From NCBI GenBank assembly GCA_049799955.1, contig JBARIW010000041.1, positions 3,192-67,191 of the forward strand: DNA of 64,000 bases. The letters are read 5' to 3'. Positions within the stretch are counted from its first letter, which is position 1, and every line of letters starts with the position of its first letter. A program made the position numbers and the translations under genes. The stretch comes from JBGTFE01 sp049799955. GTDB taxonomy: Bacteria > Acidobacteriota > Blastocatellia > Pyrinomonadales > Pyrinomonadaceae. Positions 15,411 to 24,275 of this stretch are shown piece after piece. A model generated the notes under the pieces. That model saw only the letters and a list, made by a program, of their open reading frames with translations. It had not been told where the DNA came from and did not search any database.

Positions 15411-17630
15411 CTATTTTTTGAGATATTTCGTCATCGAAATGCGCGTTCCGTCGTCAACCTGTTCTAATTTCACCTCGTCCATAAGGGTTTTCATCAGCTT
15501 CAAGCCCCAGCCGCGCCGTCCTTCGTCGGGCGTGATTTCCTGCGCGCTCTTGTCGGCGAGACGCAATCCGCGATTGGAAATCGTGAGCGTGATTTTATCG
15601 TCTTCGACCGAAATTTTCTGGTAAATCTTGCGGTCCGGGCTGTGTGAATGTTCAGCCGCGTTGATACAGGCTTCGACCAGCGCGGTTTTGATTTGATTAA
15701 TCGCTTTCGGCGCAAAATGATGACGGCGCGCGATTTCTTCGATGGCGTGCGCGGCAATCATTTCCGTATCTTCGCCCATCGGCACGACCATTTCGTATTC
15801 GTCCGTTTTCGACTTTTCGCCCAGTAAACCTTCCGCATCAAGATGAGTTACAAGCAAATCTATCTGTTTCCGGCTCGAACCGAAAGCGTTTCTAGCCCGC
15901 AAAACTTCGGATGCTTCGGGCGAAAATCCTTCGGGCGCGATAAGCCACAATTTGTATTTGAGAAAATTGCACATCAGCGCGACCATTTCCAGACGGTCGC
16001 ACCAAAATTCCGTCAGTTCCTTCGTCGATTCCAATTTTGAATCGATTTCCGCCGCAATCCAGACGATTTCGTCTTCGTCCGTATATTTCGATTCTTCAAA
16101 ACCGAGCGCGACAGCCGAGCGTTCCTTTTCGGTAAACTGATTAATCGCCGGGTAAAATGCGACCGTGTGCGCCGTGTAAACGATTTGCGGCAAAATGATT
16201 TTTTCCGCTTCGACAGCTAAATTCCGGCTAATTTCTTCCGTTTCAACGCCTTTGTATCTTTCCCTGAATTTCGCGTAATCGAGCAGAACGACGGGCGTTT
16301 CCTGACAGTTAAAAACCGACAAAAGCCCGCGTAAGCCTAGCGCCGAACTGCGCCGGTAAAATTTCGCCATCGTTCGCGGCGCGCGTTTGAGAAATTCCGA
16401 AAGCGTTTCGCCGACGACCAGAGCGCGATTTTCGGCGATTGTTTCCAGACGAAAACGCGATGTGATGTAATCGGTCAAAATCTCGTTTTCCTGCATCACT
16501 TCGACGAGATTCGAACTAAGGCGAATTATCTCGTGCGCGTTCAAAAGCCGAACCGCGCGGTAAAAATCCTGCTCAAAAAGTCCGGCGCGAAGCTGCCACG
16601 CTTCGACGTGAGTTTTTTCCGTTTCAATCGTCAGAGCGTCATACAAAAGTCCGATGATATTTTTCTGCGATTCGATTTTCGGCGTGATTTCGCTGAAAAC
16701 GTTATCGTAAAACTTTCCGATTCTGCCGCCGAAAAGCTCGTCCGTATAAATCTGCTCGACGCGCTGAAAGCTGTCCAAATCCTGATTTTTATCGCTCGCC
16801 GCCTCGAAAATAAATTTTATAAAGGCGGGACTGCCGCCAAACTGCGTGGCGATTAAATCGCGTGTTTGCTCGTTGATTTTTACTTCAAATCTTTCGGCTA
16901 AATTTTCCGCCAGAAATCCGGCTTCGGCAAAGGATAGCGGCTCGATTTGCACAATTTCCGCGTCGTCGAGTCTCAAATTTCCGCTCTGCGCCGCGCTTAA
17001 AACAAAGCGTCTTCTGCCGGCTAAAACAAACAGAATCTCGGAGCGCGAGAATATTTCCTTGATTTCTTCGACAAAATCGACTTCGCCCGAAAGATATTCG
17101 GCTTCGTGTAAATCGTCGATTATTACGAAGCTCAGCGCGTAATTGGCGGCGGCTCGAAGCGGCGCGCTCAGGCAATTTCGGACAAATGCGCGCTCATCAT
17201 TTAGCTTGCTTTCGCTCTGAAAAGTCTCGATTAAACGGTCAATCCAATAGCCGTCCGAAGGCACGGCAAGCTGCGAAAGCTCGATGACATCGCCGCCGAA
17301 ATCCAGAATCTTCGAATCTTTGCGGCGAAAGGCAACCGCCTGCTGTAGAAAGCTTTGCAAAAATCGAAGCGCGGATTGCCTGACGGTTTTGTCGGATTTT
17401 CTGAGCGAAAAATAGAAAGGAATTATCTCGTCCTGCGCGGAAAACAGCCGGTCGTAAGTCTGGCGAAGAACCTCTGATACGCCAAGCGCGGGCGCGGATA
17501 AAAGAAGAAGCGCGCGCGAAGAATTTTCGCCTGCCGCGTGTCGCCAAATCGCGTCCATTTCCCGCGCTCTGCCGATAAAATCTTCGGCTGAGACGGTAGA
17601 TAAAATTTTTTCGTAATTCAAATCCATCAA
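15411..17630 (-). CDS. ATPase-like / RsbW-like HATPase fusion protein
   Basis: A 739-residue protein. The N-terminal half looks like an AAA/STAND-type ATPase: DFIGRAREMDAIWRHAA at the start and a Walker B-like FVIIDDLHEAEYL near residue 175. The P-loop position reads LLSAPALGVSEVL, without the Gly-Lys-Ser/Thr needed for nucleotide binding. The C-terminal 140 residues are a GHKL/RsbW-like kinase domain with N-box VEACINAAEHSHS and G2-like RGWGLKLMK. The G1 box has ISNRG where most members have Asp-x-Gly. It therefore looks like an anti-sigma/kinase module tethered to a degenerate ATPase sensor. It sits 57 nt after the GGDEF gene and 71 nt before the STAS gene, in one operon. Confidence 0.85.
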   Translation of the reverse strand: MMDLNYEKILSTVSAEDFIGRAREMDAIWRHAAGENSSRALLLLSAPALGVSEVLRQTYDRLFSAQDEIIPFYFSLRKSDKTVRQSALRFLQSFLQQAVAFRRKDSKILDFGGDVIELSQLAVPSDGYWIDRLIETFQSESKLNDERAFVRNCLSAPLRAAANYALSFVIIDDLHEAEYLSGEVDFVEEIKEIFSRSEILFVLAGRRRFVLSAAQSGNLRLDDAEIVQIEPLSFAEAGFLAENLAERFEVKINEQTRDLIATQFGGSPAFIKFIFEAASDKNQDLDSFQRVEQIYTDELFGGRIGKFYDNVFSEITPKIESQKNIIGLLYDALTIETEKTHVEAWQLRAGLFEQDFYRAVRLLNAHEIIRLSSNLVEVMQENEILTDYITSRFRLETIAENRALVVGETLSEFLKRAPRTMAKFYRRSSALGLRGLLSVFNCQETPVVLLDYAKFRERYKGVETEEISRNLAVEAEKIILPQIVYTAHTVAFYPAINQFTEKERSAVALGFEESKYTDEDEIVWIAAEIDSKLESTKELTEFWCDRLEMVALMCNFLKYKLWLIAPEGFSPEASEVLRARNAFGSSRKQIDLLVTHLDAEGLLGEKSKTDEYEMVVPMGEDTEMIAAHAIEEIARRHHFAPKAINQIKTALVEACINAAEHSHSPDRKIYQKISVEDDKITLTISNRGLRLADKSAQEITPDEGRRGWGLKLMKTLMDEVKLEQVDDGTRISMTKYLKK

Positions 17631-17687
17631 TTTATTTCACCGCTGAGAACGCAGAGTAAAAAAATTATATTATCCTGCCTGTCCTGT

Positions 17688-19766
17688 TCATCCGCTCAAA
17701 TCCTCGTAAAACTGCACGTTGTTTCTGCCGCGCCGCTTTGCTTCATAAAGCGCGTTGTCAGCCGCCTTGATAATCGTGTCGGGCGTTGCGATAACGTGCG
17801 ACAGGCTGGCGACGCCGATGCTGACTGTAACCTTTCGATTCGGAAATTCGCTTGCTTCGACCGTCCGGCGAATGCGCTCGGCAATTATTTTCGCTTCGTC
17901 CGGCGTCGTCTGCGGAAGCAGAATCGAAAATTCCTCGCCGCCGTAACGCGCCGCGATGTCCGCGCTTCGAAGCGTTTCCTTCAAACTGTGCGCGGCGATT
18001 TTCAAAGCCTTATCGCCTTCCGCGTGTCCAAAGGTATCGTTATACGACTTAAAAAAGTCCACGTCAATCATCAAAAAGCTCATCGGATAGCCTTCGCGGT
18101 CGGAACGCTTGATTTCTTCCGAGAGGCGTTCTTCCAGATAACGCCTGTTGAGCAAGCCGGTCAGCGCGTCCGTAACGGACAACTGCTCGAATTCGCCCGC
18201 TTTATTTTTGAGCGTCAGGCGGTCAATCAAAACTCCGAGCTGCGGCGCAATCGCGTCGAGCAGCTCCAAATCTTCTTCGCCGTAAACGCCGCCGTCGGCG
18301 CGGTCTGTAACGTTCAAAACGCCGATTTTTCTGCCGCCGACGGCAATCGGGTAGCTTATAAACGAATCGGTTTTGTAATTAAATTCGGGCGAAGCGACGC
18401 GAAAAGCGGCTTTATTTACGTCCGCGACGACGACGGGCTTGCCGTCGTGCAAAACGGTGCCGGCGACTCTTTCGCCGACTCCGACGGTTTCGCGCTTGAT
18501 GATGTCGGCGCGCGCGCCCGTTGCCGCTTTGACGACAAAGGCGTTTGATTTTTCGTCGAAAAGCAGAAGCGAGCTTCTTTCAGCTTTCAAAAGCTCGGCG
18601 GAAATCTGCACAAGACGCGTCCAGAAATCATCCGCGTCGATGTTTTCCAGATTGTCGTTAAAACGCTGGACGGCGCGGTCGAGCCAGCCGCGACGCGCAA
18701 GCTGTTCGCGCAGGCGCAGGATTTCAAGCTCCGGCGCGACGTGATGACAAAACCGTACGATTTGCCGTTTCGTCTCTTCATCCTCGATATGGTCGCCGAC
18801 GATGAGGGCGTTCCAGACTTCCCTGCCGACCGCGACGGGAAAAAGACGGATTTTCTGCGGCTCGGCATTTTCTTCGACGCTTTGCCGCTCGCGCAGTTCG
18901 AGCGAAGATTCCCGGCGAACGGCTTCGAGCAGATGCGTGTCGTCAGCCGCGATGCTGATTTGAATTTGGCGCGTCTTGAATCTCCCTTCGGTAAAAGCGG
19001 TTTCGAGCCGTTTTCCGCGACGCTCCAGCCACGCCAAATCTTTGACCGAATAGCGTTTTGCCGCGAACCGCAAAATCGACTGGTAAGCTTTTTCGTAGCT
19101 CAGATTGAGCAGTGAGCCGAAAAGCGAGCGCCACGCGGCGATTTCTTCGGCTTCCTTGCTGCTCCGGCGGTTAATCGTGTTTTGAGCCGTCGAACGATGA
19201 AACTGTTCGACGATTGTTGCTATCTCGTCAGTCTCGGTAAATTCATCTCCTTCGGCGCTTTTATTTTTTTCAAGAAATCTTTCGAGCGCGGCGTTTTCGT
19301 CTCCGCGCAGGTGTTCCAGACGATTTGCCGCCGCTTCGAGATTTTTCGACGAGCCGCTGAGCAGAACGTTTTCAAAAAACTCGTCGGGCTGAAACTTTTG
19401 CCAGTCGCCCGCGATGGCGCGTCCGGTCGCGTTTCGATAATCTTCGGATTTTAGAAAAGCCCTGCCGACAATCGCCGCCGCGCGCTCCGTAACCGGAACG
19501 GCAACGCAGCTCAAGCCCGCGTAGCATTTGTATTCGACTTTTCCGCCGGCTTCGATAGCCCACTCGAAAGCCCTGCCGCAATATTTCGCGCATTCGGGCG
19601 CAAATTCTTCCGATGCGTAGAGGTGTCGGCACATCGAATTATTGTTTGATTTGAGTATTTCAGGCGTATCTGCGTCGGTCAGGATAATTGCCAAGCCGTG
19701 TTTTTCAGCCAAATCATCCTGCATAATTTCCCAAGATACATTTTCCGCCTGCACGCGTTTTTCCAT
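17688..19766 (-). CDS. PocR-GAF-GGDEF diguanylate cyclase
   Basis: A 692-residue protein. The N-terminal domain (about 10-160) has the Cys-rich PocR-type ligand-binding pattern: SMCRHLY, APECAKYCGRAFEWA and YKCYAGLSCVAVPV. Middle helices are followed by a GAF domain (about 360-530) and a GGDEF domain (about 540-690), with FLMIDVDFFKSYNDTFGH and an intact active site ARYGGEEFSILLP. It should synthesise c-di-GMP. PocR domains bind small ligands such as hydrocarbon derivatives in other bacteria; the ligand here is unknown. It is the first gene of the operon that ends with HD-GYP; the 234-nt spacer to 20001 should hold its promoter. Confidence 0.93.
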   Translation of the reverse strand: MEKRVQAENVSWEIMQDDLAEKHGLAIILTDADTPEILKSNNNSMCRHLYASEEFAPECAKYCGRAFEWAIEAGGKVEYKCYAGLSCVAVPVTERAAAIVGRAFLKSEDYRNATGRAIAGDWQKFQPDEFFENVLLSGSSKNLEAAANRLEHLRGDENAALERFLEKNKSAEGDEFTETDEIATIVEQFHRSTAQNTINRRSSKEAEEIAAWRSLFGSLLNLSYEKAYQSILRFAAKRYSVKDLAWLERRGKRLETAFTEGRFKTRQIQISIAADDTHLLEAVRRESSLELRERQSVEENAEPQKIRLFPVAVGREVWNALIVGDHIEDEETKRQIVRFCHHVAPELEILRLREQLARRGWLDRAVQRFNDNLENIDADDFWTRLVQISAELLKAERSSLLLFDEKSNAFVVKAATGARADIIKRETVGVGERVAGTVLHDGKPVVVADVNKAAFRVASPEFNYKTDSFISYPIAVGGRKIGVLNVTDRADGGVYGEEDLELLDAIAPQLGVLIDRLTLKNKAGEFEQLSVTDALTGLLNRRYLEERLSEEIKRSDREGYPMSFLMIDVDFFKSYNDTFGHAEGDKALKIAAHSLKETLRSADIAARYGGEEFSILLPQTTPDEAKIIAERIRRTVEASEFPNRKVTVSIGVASLSHVIATPDTIIKAADNALYEAKRRGRNNVQFYEDLSG

Positions 19767-20000
19767 TGAGACTGTAAAGTTCCTGCTTATTGATTACATG
19801 AATTCTGTTTTGAACGAATGCTTACTGGCTAAATATATTCAATCAAGACCGAATTTCAATAATTTCGACCAAAGCTTTGAGCAAATTTTCGAGAAAACCA
19901 ATTATGGCATATAAATTGTTGTTTCTTCCATTGAGCAATGTGAGTGAATCATTCTCAAACAGTTTAATTTTTAGATGTATTCATACGATAAGGAGATGTT

Positions 20001-20573
20001 ATGCAAAACAAATTAGAAGGAATAAAAGTTGCGATTTTAGCGACCGACGGATTTGAGCAAAGCGAGCTTTTCGAGCCGAAAAAGGCTTTGGAAGACGCGG
20101 GCGCGGAAGTTTCAATCGTTTCGCTCAAAACGGGCGAAATAAAAGGCTGGAATCACACCGATTGGGGCGATACGGTTACGGTTGACCTGACGGTCGCCGA
20201 TGCGAACGCGGAAGATTTCGACGCGCTACAGCTTCCCGGCGGCGTGATGAATCCCGACAAACTGCGGATGGATGAAAAAGCGGTCAGCTTCGTCAAAGCG
20301 TTCTTCGACGCGGGCAAACCCGTCGCGGCAATCTGCCACGCGCCCTGGACTTTGGTTGAAGCAGGCGTCGTCAAAGGACGAACGCTTACGTCTTGGGCGT
20401 CGGTTCGAACCGATTTGGAAAATGCGGGCGCGAAATGGGTTGACGAGGAAGTCGTCGTCGATAACGGGCTGGTTACGAGCCGCAAGCCCGAAGATATTCC
20501 GGCGTTTAATAAAAAAATGATTGAGGAATTTGCCGAAGGCATTCATAAGCGGCGGAAATCAGCGGCGCAATAA
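20001..20573 (+). CDS. DJ-1/PfpI family protein (YhbO-like stress protein/deglycase)
   Basis: A 190-residue class I glutamine-amidotransferase-like fold. The nucleophile elbow is VAAICHAPW and the conserved Glu lies in TDGFEQSELFEP; both are diagnostic of the PfpI/YhbO branch. Members act on glyoxal-modified molecules or as stress-induced proteases; the activity here is not decided by sequence. A good ribosome-binding site (AGGAG, 7 nt before ATG) supports the start. It is monocistronic. Confidence 0.93.
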   Translation: MQNKLEGIKVAILATDGFEQSELFEPKKALEDAGAEVSIVSLKTGEIKGWNHTDWGDTVTVDLTVADANAEDFDALQLPGGVMNPDKLRMDEKAVSFVKAFFDAGKPVAAICHAPWTLVEAGVVKGRTLTSWASVRTDLENAGAKWVDEEVVVDNGLVTSRKPEDIPAFNKKMIEEFAEGIHKRRKSAAQ

Positions 20574-20610
20574 TTCGATACACGATGTGTGTCTTATTCC
20601 GTATCAGCAA

Positions 20611-20653
20611 AGATTAAGCTTTTTGCAAAATACAGCGAAAACAAGCTTAATCT
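20611..20653. repeat. 11-bp perfect dyad upstream of a sigma-54-like promoter
   Basis: AGATTAAGCTT (20611-20621) and AAGCTTAATCT (20643-20653) are perfect reverse complements with 21 nt between them. No T-tract follows, so it is a poor terminator. It ends 4 nt before the -24/-12 element and could be an activator site, although enhancers usually lie further upstream. Confidence 0.55.
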
Positions 20654-20657
20654 CGCG

Positions 20658-20673
20658 TGGCACGCCGATTGTT
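20658..20673 (+). promoter_or_regulatory. candidate sigma-54 (-24/-12) promoter
   Basis: TGGCACGCCGATTGTT matches the consensus TGGCACG-N4-TTGC(A/T) except that the C of the -12 GC is T. It lies 84 nt before the DUF2383 gene start at 20757. Whether RpoN is encoded in the genome cannot be seen in this window. Confidence 0.5.
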
Positions 20674-20756
20674 AATGTTAAGTAGAAGTCATAATCGGTA
20701 GGACAACTGAGGGAAGGACGACTGATTTAGCACATTTCATGGAGGTTTAGTTTTAT

Positions 20757-21278
20757 ATGAACAACGATTCGGAAACTTTTGGAACGACAAATACGGCGGC
20801 GAGTAACGACGATGTTATCTCGACGCTCAATAATTTGATTGAAACCTGTAAAGACGGGCAGGAAGGCTTTCAGCAGGCGGCGGAAGGCGTCGAGCGCAGC
20901 GATTTGAAATCGCTTTTTTACGAATGTTCACAGCAGCGTTCACAGTTCGCGGGCGAATTGCAGTCTTTGGTCAGAGAGCTCGGCGGCGACCCGGAAACCA
21001 CTTCGAGCACCGCGGGCGCGCTGCATCGCGGCTGGATTAACATCAAATCGGCAATCACAGGGCAGGACGACAACGCTATCCTGAACGAATGCGAACGCGG
21101 CGAAGATGTCGCCAAAAACTCGTACAAAACCGCTCTGGAAGAAAATCTTCCGGCAAACGTTTCGGAAACCGTCCAGAAACAATATTCGGCGGTTCAACAG
21201 GTTCACGACCGGGTAAAAGCCCTGCGCGATGCGACAAGCGACACGGGCACAACTTCCTCGGCGGCAACCGGATTCTAG
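20757..21278 (+). CDS. PA2169/DUF2383 family four-helix-bundle protein
   Basis: A 173-residue ferritin-like helical protein. VISTLNNLIETCKDGQEGFQ, then SLFYECSQQRSQFAGELQSL and the REL-GG-P-x-TSS-AG-LHRGW segment are typical of DUF2383 proteins (PA2169 type). The family is widespread and stress-associated, with no known reaction. The N-terminus has a short Thr/Asn-rich tail and the C-terminus ends in a Ser/Thr-rich stretch. GGAGG lies about 13 nt before ATG, a little far. A terminator follows at 21331-21366. Confidence 0.88.
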   Translation: MNNDSETFGTTNTAASNDDVISTLNNLIETCKDGQEGFQQAAEGVERSDLKSLFYECSQQRSQFAGELQSLVRELGGDPETTSSTAGALHRGWINIKSAITGQDDNAILNECERGEDVAKNSYKTALEENLPANVSETVQKQYSAVQQVHDRVKALRDATSDTGTTSSAATGF

Positions 21279-21330
21279 AAATACAACGCAGAGAGAGAGA
21301 GATACGACGTAACTTTTCATTTTAATCAGA

Positions 21331-21366
21331 AAAAAGGGAGCAAGTAGCGGCTCTCTTTTTTTATTA
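21331..21366 (+). terminator. intrinsic terminator after the DUF2383 gene
   Basis: AAAAAGGGAGC (21331-21341) pairs with GCTCTCTTTTT (21350-21360) with one G-T pair and an 8-nt loop, followed by further T residues. Confidence 0.85.
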
Positions 21367-21367
21367 A

Positions 21368-21446
<79 letters not shown>

Positions 21447-21451
21447 CTCCT

Positions 21452-21838
21452 TTAAAACATCGTATTGCCGTTCGCCGCTTCGCCGGGGATAGCCTGCAAA
21501 ACGTCCCAATGCTCGACAATCTTCCCGTTCGCGTCGAGCCTGAAAATATCGATGCCCGCCCAGTCGCCCGCGCTCTGCCACTGTTGGAAACAATGCAGAA
21601 CAACCATGTCGCCTTCGGCAATCACACGCTTGAAATAAACCCTCTTTTCAGGATATTCCCGCGCCATCCGTTCAAAATATTCGATAAACGCCTGCTTGCC
21701 GTCGGCAACAAGCGGATTGTGCTGGATGTAAACATCGCCCGTATATTTCTCGATTGCCTCGCGCGGCTTTGATTGATTAAACATCAAATCGTAAAAAGCC
21801 GTTACCGTTTCTTTATTTCGCCCAAGCCGTTCGGTCAT
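21452..21838 (-). CDS. SnoaL-like/NTF2-fold protein
   Basis: A 128-residue alpha+beta barrel of the SnoaL-like polyketide cyclase family. VTAFYDLMFNQSKPREAIEK, then YIQHNPLVADGKQAFIEYF and GMD/GIDIFRLDANGKIVEHWDV are the common signatures. Such proteins are small-ligand-binding or enzyme-like domains; no substrate can be given. It is monocistronic and its 3' end touches a heptamer palindrome. Confidence 0.88.
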   Translation of the reverse strand: MTERLGRNKETVTAFYDLMFNQSKPREAIEKYTGDVYIQHNPLVADGKQAFIEYFERMAREYPEKRVYFKRVIAEGDMVVLHCFQQWQSAGDWAGIDIFRLDANGKIVEHWDVLQAIPGEAANGNTMF

Positions 21839-22074
21839 CGTTAATTTCCCTGACTAATTATTTCTTTCTATAAAATTTACAACACGCACAGATGAAGAAA
21901 CCACCCGCTACACAATAGTATCCTAATTTTGCGGCGCTAATGATTTTAATAGCCTTGAAACAAACGAATCCTGCCGCCTTTTTTTGTTTTAGCTTGTAAT
22001 CGTCATTCCCAAGCCTTTTTAACTGAAATCTTAAATTCGCTGTGTTAAAATCTGCAACGGCGGGCGAAGCATAT

Positions 22075-22881
22075 ATGAAACCTATTTCAAAGACAGCCTT
22101 TTATTGCTGCGGCGTGCGGATGCAGGATGCGGCGAGCGATAATCCCGTTTGCGGCGACGTTTACGCGAAGGATTTTATGAACGAGGACGGGCTGCGGGTC
22201 TTTGAAGATTTTAAGGACGAAGCAAACCCAAACGCTTCAAACGTCGCGCGGGCGCGTATTATTGACGACTTTCTGCGCGGCGAGCTGCTTGCCAATCCTG
22301 ATTTGACGATTGTGCTGATAGGCGCGGGATTTGACAGTCGCGCGTTCCGGCTCAAAGGCGGCGCGTGGCTGGAATTTGACGAGCCGCAAATCATCGATTA
22401 TAAAAACGAGCGATTGCCCGCCGCCGGCTGCCCGAACGAGCTGCGGCGCATCCCGATAGATTTTTCGACCGAATCGCTCGAAGAAAAACTCTCACCTTTT
22501 TCAAACCGCCGCTCCGTAGTTTTCGTCGTCGAAGGCGTCTTCGCTTATCTCGACGAAAGTGAAATCATGCAGATGACGCAAACGCTGCGCCGCCTTTTTC
22601 CGCGACACAAGCTGATTGGCGACCTGACGAGCAAAGACTTTATCGAAAAATATCGCGGGGCGGTTCACGACAAGATTACGAGTATGGGCGCGGAATTTAA
22701 ATTTGCCGCCGACCAGCCCGAAAAGATATTCCTTGAAAACGGCTATCATCTCGCCGAAAAAATCTCTATCATCGAGCGCGCGATAGATTACGGCTCGATA
22801 AAAATGCCGAAGATTCTCTTAAAGACGATGTTTCGCACGCTGGCTGAGGGCTACGCGATTTATGTGTTCGGGACACATTAA
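22075..22881 (+). CDS. SAM-dependent methyltransferase, LCM/PPM1-like
   Basis: A 268-residue protein of the leucine-carboxyl-methyltransferase/polyketide O-methyltransferase group. The SAM motif I region is VLIGAGFDSRAFRL. The N-terminal ISKTAFYCCGVRM replaces the usual SxTA..vA..RA motif. FVVEGVFAYLDESEI is the conserved post-motif block. ATG 22075 is preferred to an in-frame GTG at 22042 because homologues of this type begin just before the ISKTA motif. The natural acceptor is unknown. The 236-nt spacer before it shows no gene, only A+T-rich sequence with a T-run near 21985. Confidence 0.88.
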   Translation: MKPISKTAFYCCGVRMQDAASDNPVCGDVYAKDFMNEDGLRVFEDFKDEANPNASNVARARIIDDFLRGELLANPDLTIVLIGAGFDSRAFRLKGGAWLEFDEPQIIDYKNERLPAAGCPNELRRIPIDFSTESLEEKLSPFSNRRSVVFVVEGVFAYLDESEIMQMTQTLRRLFPRHKLIGDLTSKDFIEKYRGAVHDKITSMGAEFKFAADQPEKIFLENGYHLAEKISIIERAIDYGSIKMPKILLKTMFRTLAEGYAIYVFGTH

Positions 22882-22901
22882 AAAATGATTTGAGAAACAA
22901 T

Positions 22902-23060
22902 ATGAAAAAAGCTCGGTTTTTATTAATTTGCTGCCTGTTGTTCGGCGGCTCAATGTCGGTCGAAGCGCAAAAAGGCGATACGGAGAAACCTCAGAAACAG
23001 AGTAAATCGGCGGCGAAGGCGGAGAGCGAGATTAGAGAGTTTTATAAGGAACGGGACTGA
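22902..23060 (+). CDS. small secreted protein, possibly truncated by frameshift
   Basis: A 52-residue product with a clear signal peptide (MKKARFLLICCLLFGGSMSV, predicted cut after EAQ) and a charged tail ending REFYKERD. The stop at 23058 is followed in another frame by about 16 sense codons running to ATG 23116. This may mean that a longer protein was shortened by a frameshift. Family unknown. Confidence 0.5.
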   Translation: MKKARFLLICCLLFGGSMSVEAQKGDTEKPQKQSKSAAKAESEIREFYKERD

Positions 23061-23115
23061 TGCTAACCGAACGCGCGACGCCTTCGACGCCGCGCACGCC
23101 CTAGATTTTTCTTTA

Positions 23116-23622
23116 ATGAACTATAAAGCTGTAAAAAAAATAATTTGGCTGGCTGGCTTTGCGCTGCTCGTTTTGTGGTTCGGATGCGCTCGAACCGGGC
23201 AGAATCAAGCTGTTAACGACTCTCAGAATCAGCCCGCGGCGAATGTCTCGCCGAATCAGGCGGTTAAAAAAGACGCGCCGGTCGAAAAATTCGAGCGCGA
23301 CGCCAAACTTCAGGCTGAGTCGGACGCTCTGCTTCCCTTGTTCGACAATATGCCGCCGGTTCCCGTCTATGTCAATGACGAGCAGATTATAAAAAAAGGC
23401 ACGAACACCGAAAAAGGCATCGCTTACACGGACTGCAAAGACCACCGTGTTCCGACCATTTTTGTTAAGAAAAGCTTTTATACCAAAACCAACCGCAAAC
23501 AGATTGTCAATATGCTGAAACATGAACTGACTCACGCGTGGCTGTGCCGTCAGGAAATAATGTGGGGACACGACGAGCGTTTTTATAAAAAATTCAGACA
23601 GGTCGGCGGGTTTGGAAATTAG
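23116..23622 (+). CDS. lipoprotein-like protein with zincin HExxH motif
   Basis: A 168-residue protein. The hydrophobic N-terminus ends in VLWFGCARTG, a plausible lipobox Cys. A low-complexity Asn/Gln/Pro linker is followed by a small domain with HELTHAW (residues about 136-142) and a downstream His in GHDERFYKKF. The HExxH...H arrangement is like SprT/wss-type minimal metallopeptidases. Catalysis is inferred from the motif only. It is on the same strand as its neighbours with short spacers. Confidence 0.7.
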   Translation: MNYKAVKKIIWLAGFALLVLWFGCARTGQNQAVNDSQNQPAANVSPNQAVKKDAPVEKFERDAKLQAESDALLPLFDNMPPVPVYVNDEQIIKKGTNTEKGIAYTDCKDHRVPTIFVKKSFYTKTNRKQIVNMLKHELTHAWLCRQEIMWGHDERFYKKFRQVGGFGN

Positions 23623-23719
23623 GCGGAATTTTCTTGATTGGCGCTACTCTTTCGGTTATTATTCATTGTAAATTAACCTTCCCGGCTTATTTCTTTCAAT
23701 ATTGATTTGATAAAACATT

Positions 23720-24118
23720 ATGGATGACGAATCGAAAATTAACGGCGCGGGCGGAACACCGGGCGGCATCGTCGAGTTTTTTATCGGCTTGGGAATGACC
23801 ATCGCGGGCGGTTATCTTTTAACCAATCAAGTTACCGTAACCAGCGGTTTCTGGACAATCTGGGGACACAGCGCCTTCGGTTTAACGCTTGTGCCGCTTA
23901 TCTTCGGCATCGGCATTTTATTTTTTAACGGCAAATCAATCGCCGGCTGGCTGCTGCTTTTTACCGGCGTCGTCATCATCTTCGCGGGCATCATCACCAA
24001 CCTGCAAATCTATTTTCAGCCGACCAGTCTTTTCAACACGATAATAATGCTCGTCCTGCTCGCCGGCGGCATCGGCTTGGTCGCCCGCTCGCTCGTCGCA
24101 CGCGATAAAACCGATTAA
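23720..24118 (+). CDS. small four-helix membrane protein, unknown
   Basis: A 132-residue protein with four hydrophobic segments (about 15-36, 47-70, 75-97 and 101-122) and short polar ends. It starts MDDESKINGAGGTPGGIVEF and has a Gly-rich first helix. I recognise no family. Confidence 0.75.
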   Translation: MDDESKINGAGGTPGGIVEFFIGLGMTIAGGYLLTNQVTVTSGFWTIWGHSAFGLTLVPLIFGIGILFFNGKSIAGWLLLFTGVVIIFAGIITNLQIYFQPTSLFNTIIMLVLLAGGIGLVARSLVARDKTD

Positions 24119-24185
24119 AACTGTGTGAAACAGAAAATCTCTGCAAAAATGTGATTCTTCGCAACAGTCAGAATGATTATTTTTC

Positions 24186-24220
24186 AATCAATCTGGCTGG
24201 AGCTTTGATTATCCTTTTTT
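24186..24220 (+). terminator. weak terminator-like hairpin
   Basis: AATCAA (24186-24191) and TTGATT (24205-24210) enclose 13 nt and are followed by ATCCTTTTTT. It is placed about 70 nt after the membrane-protein stop. The stem is short and A+T rich. Confidence 0.35.
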
Positions 24221-24275
24221 CGTCCAATCGTCTAAATCCCTTTATTTTAGGCATTTCAAATACGGCACGCCGTTT

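Noticed and set aside
17796..18548. Plus-strand frame of 250 codons opposite the diguanylate cyclase
   Set aside because: Antisense shadow of the GAF-GGDEF region; no start signal and no recognisable protein features.
19767..20000. tRNA or small RNA gene in the divergent spacer
   Set aside because: No cloverleaf, T-loop or terminator pattern found; best read as the promoter region for both flanking genes.
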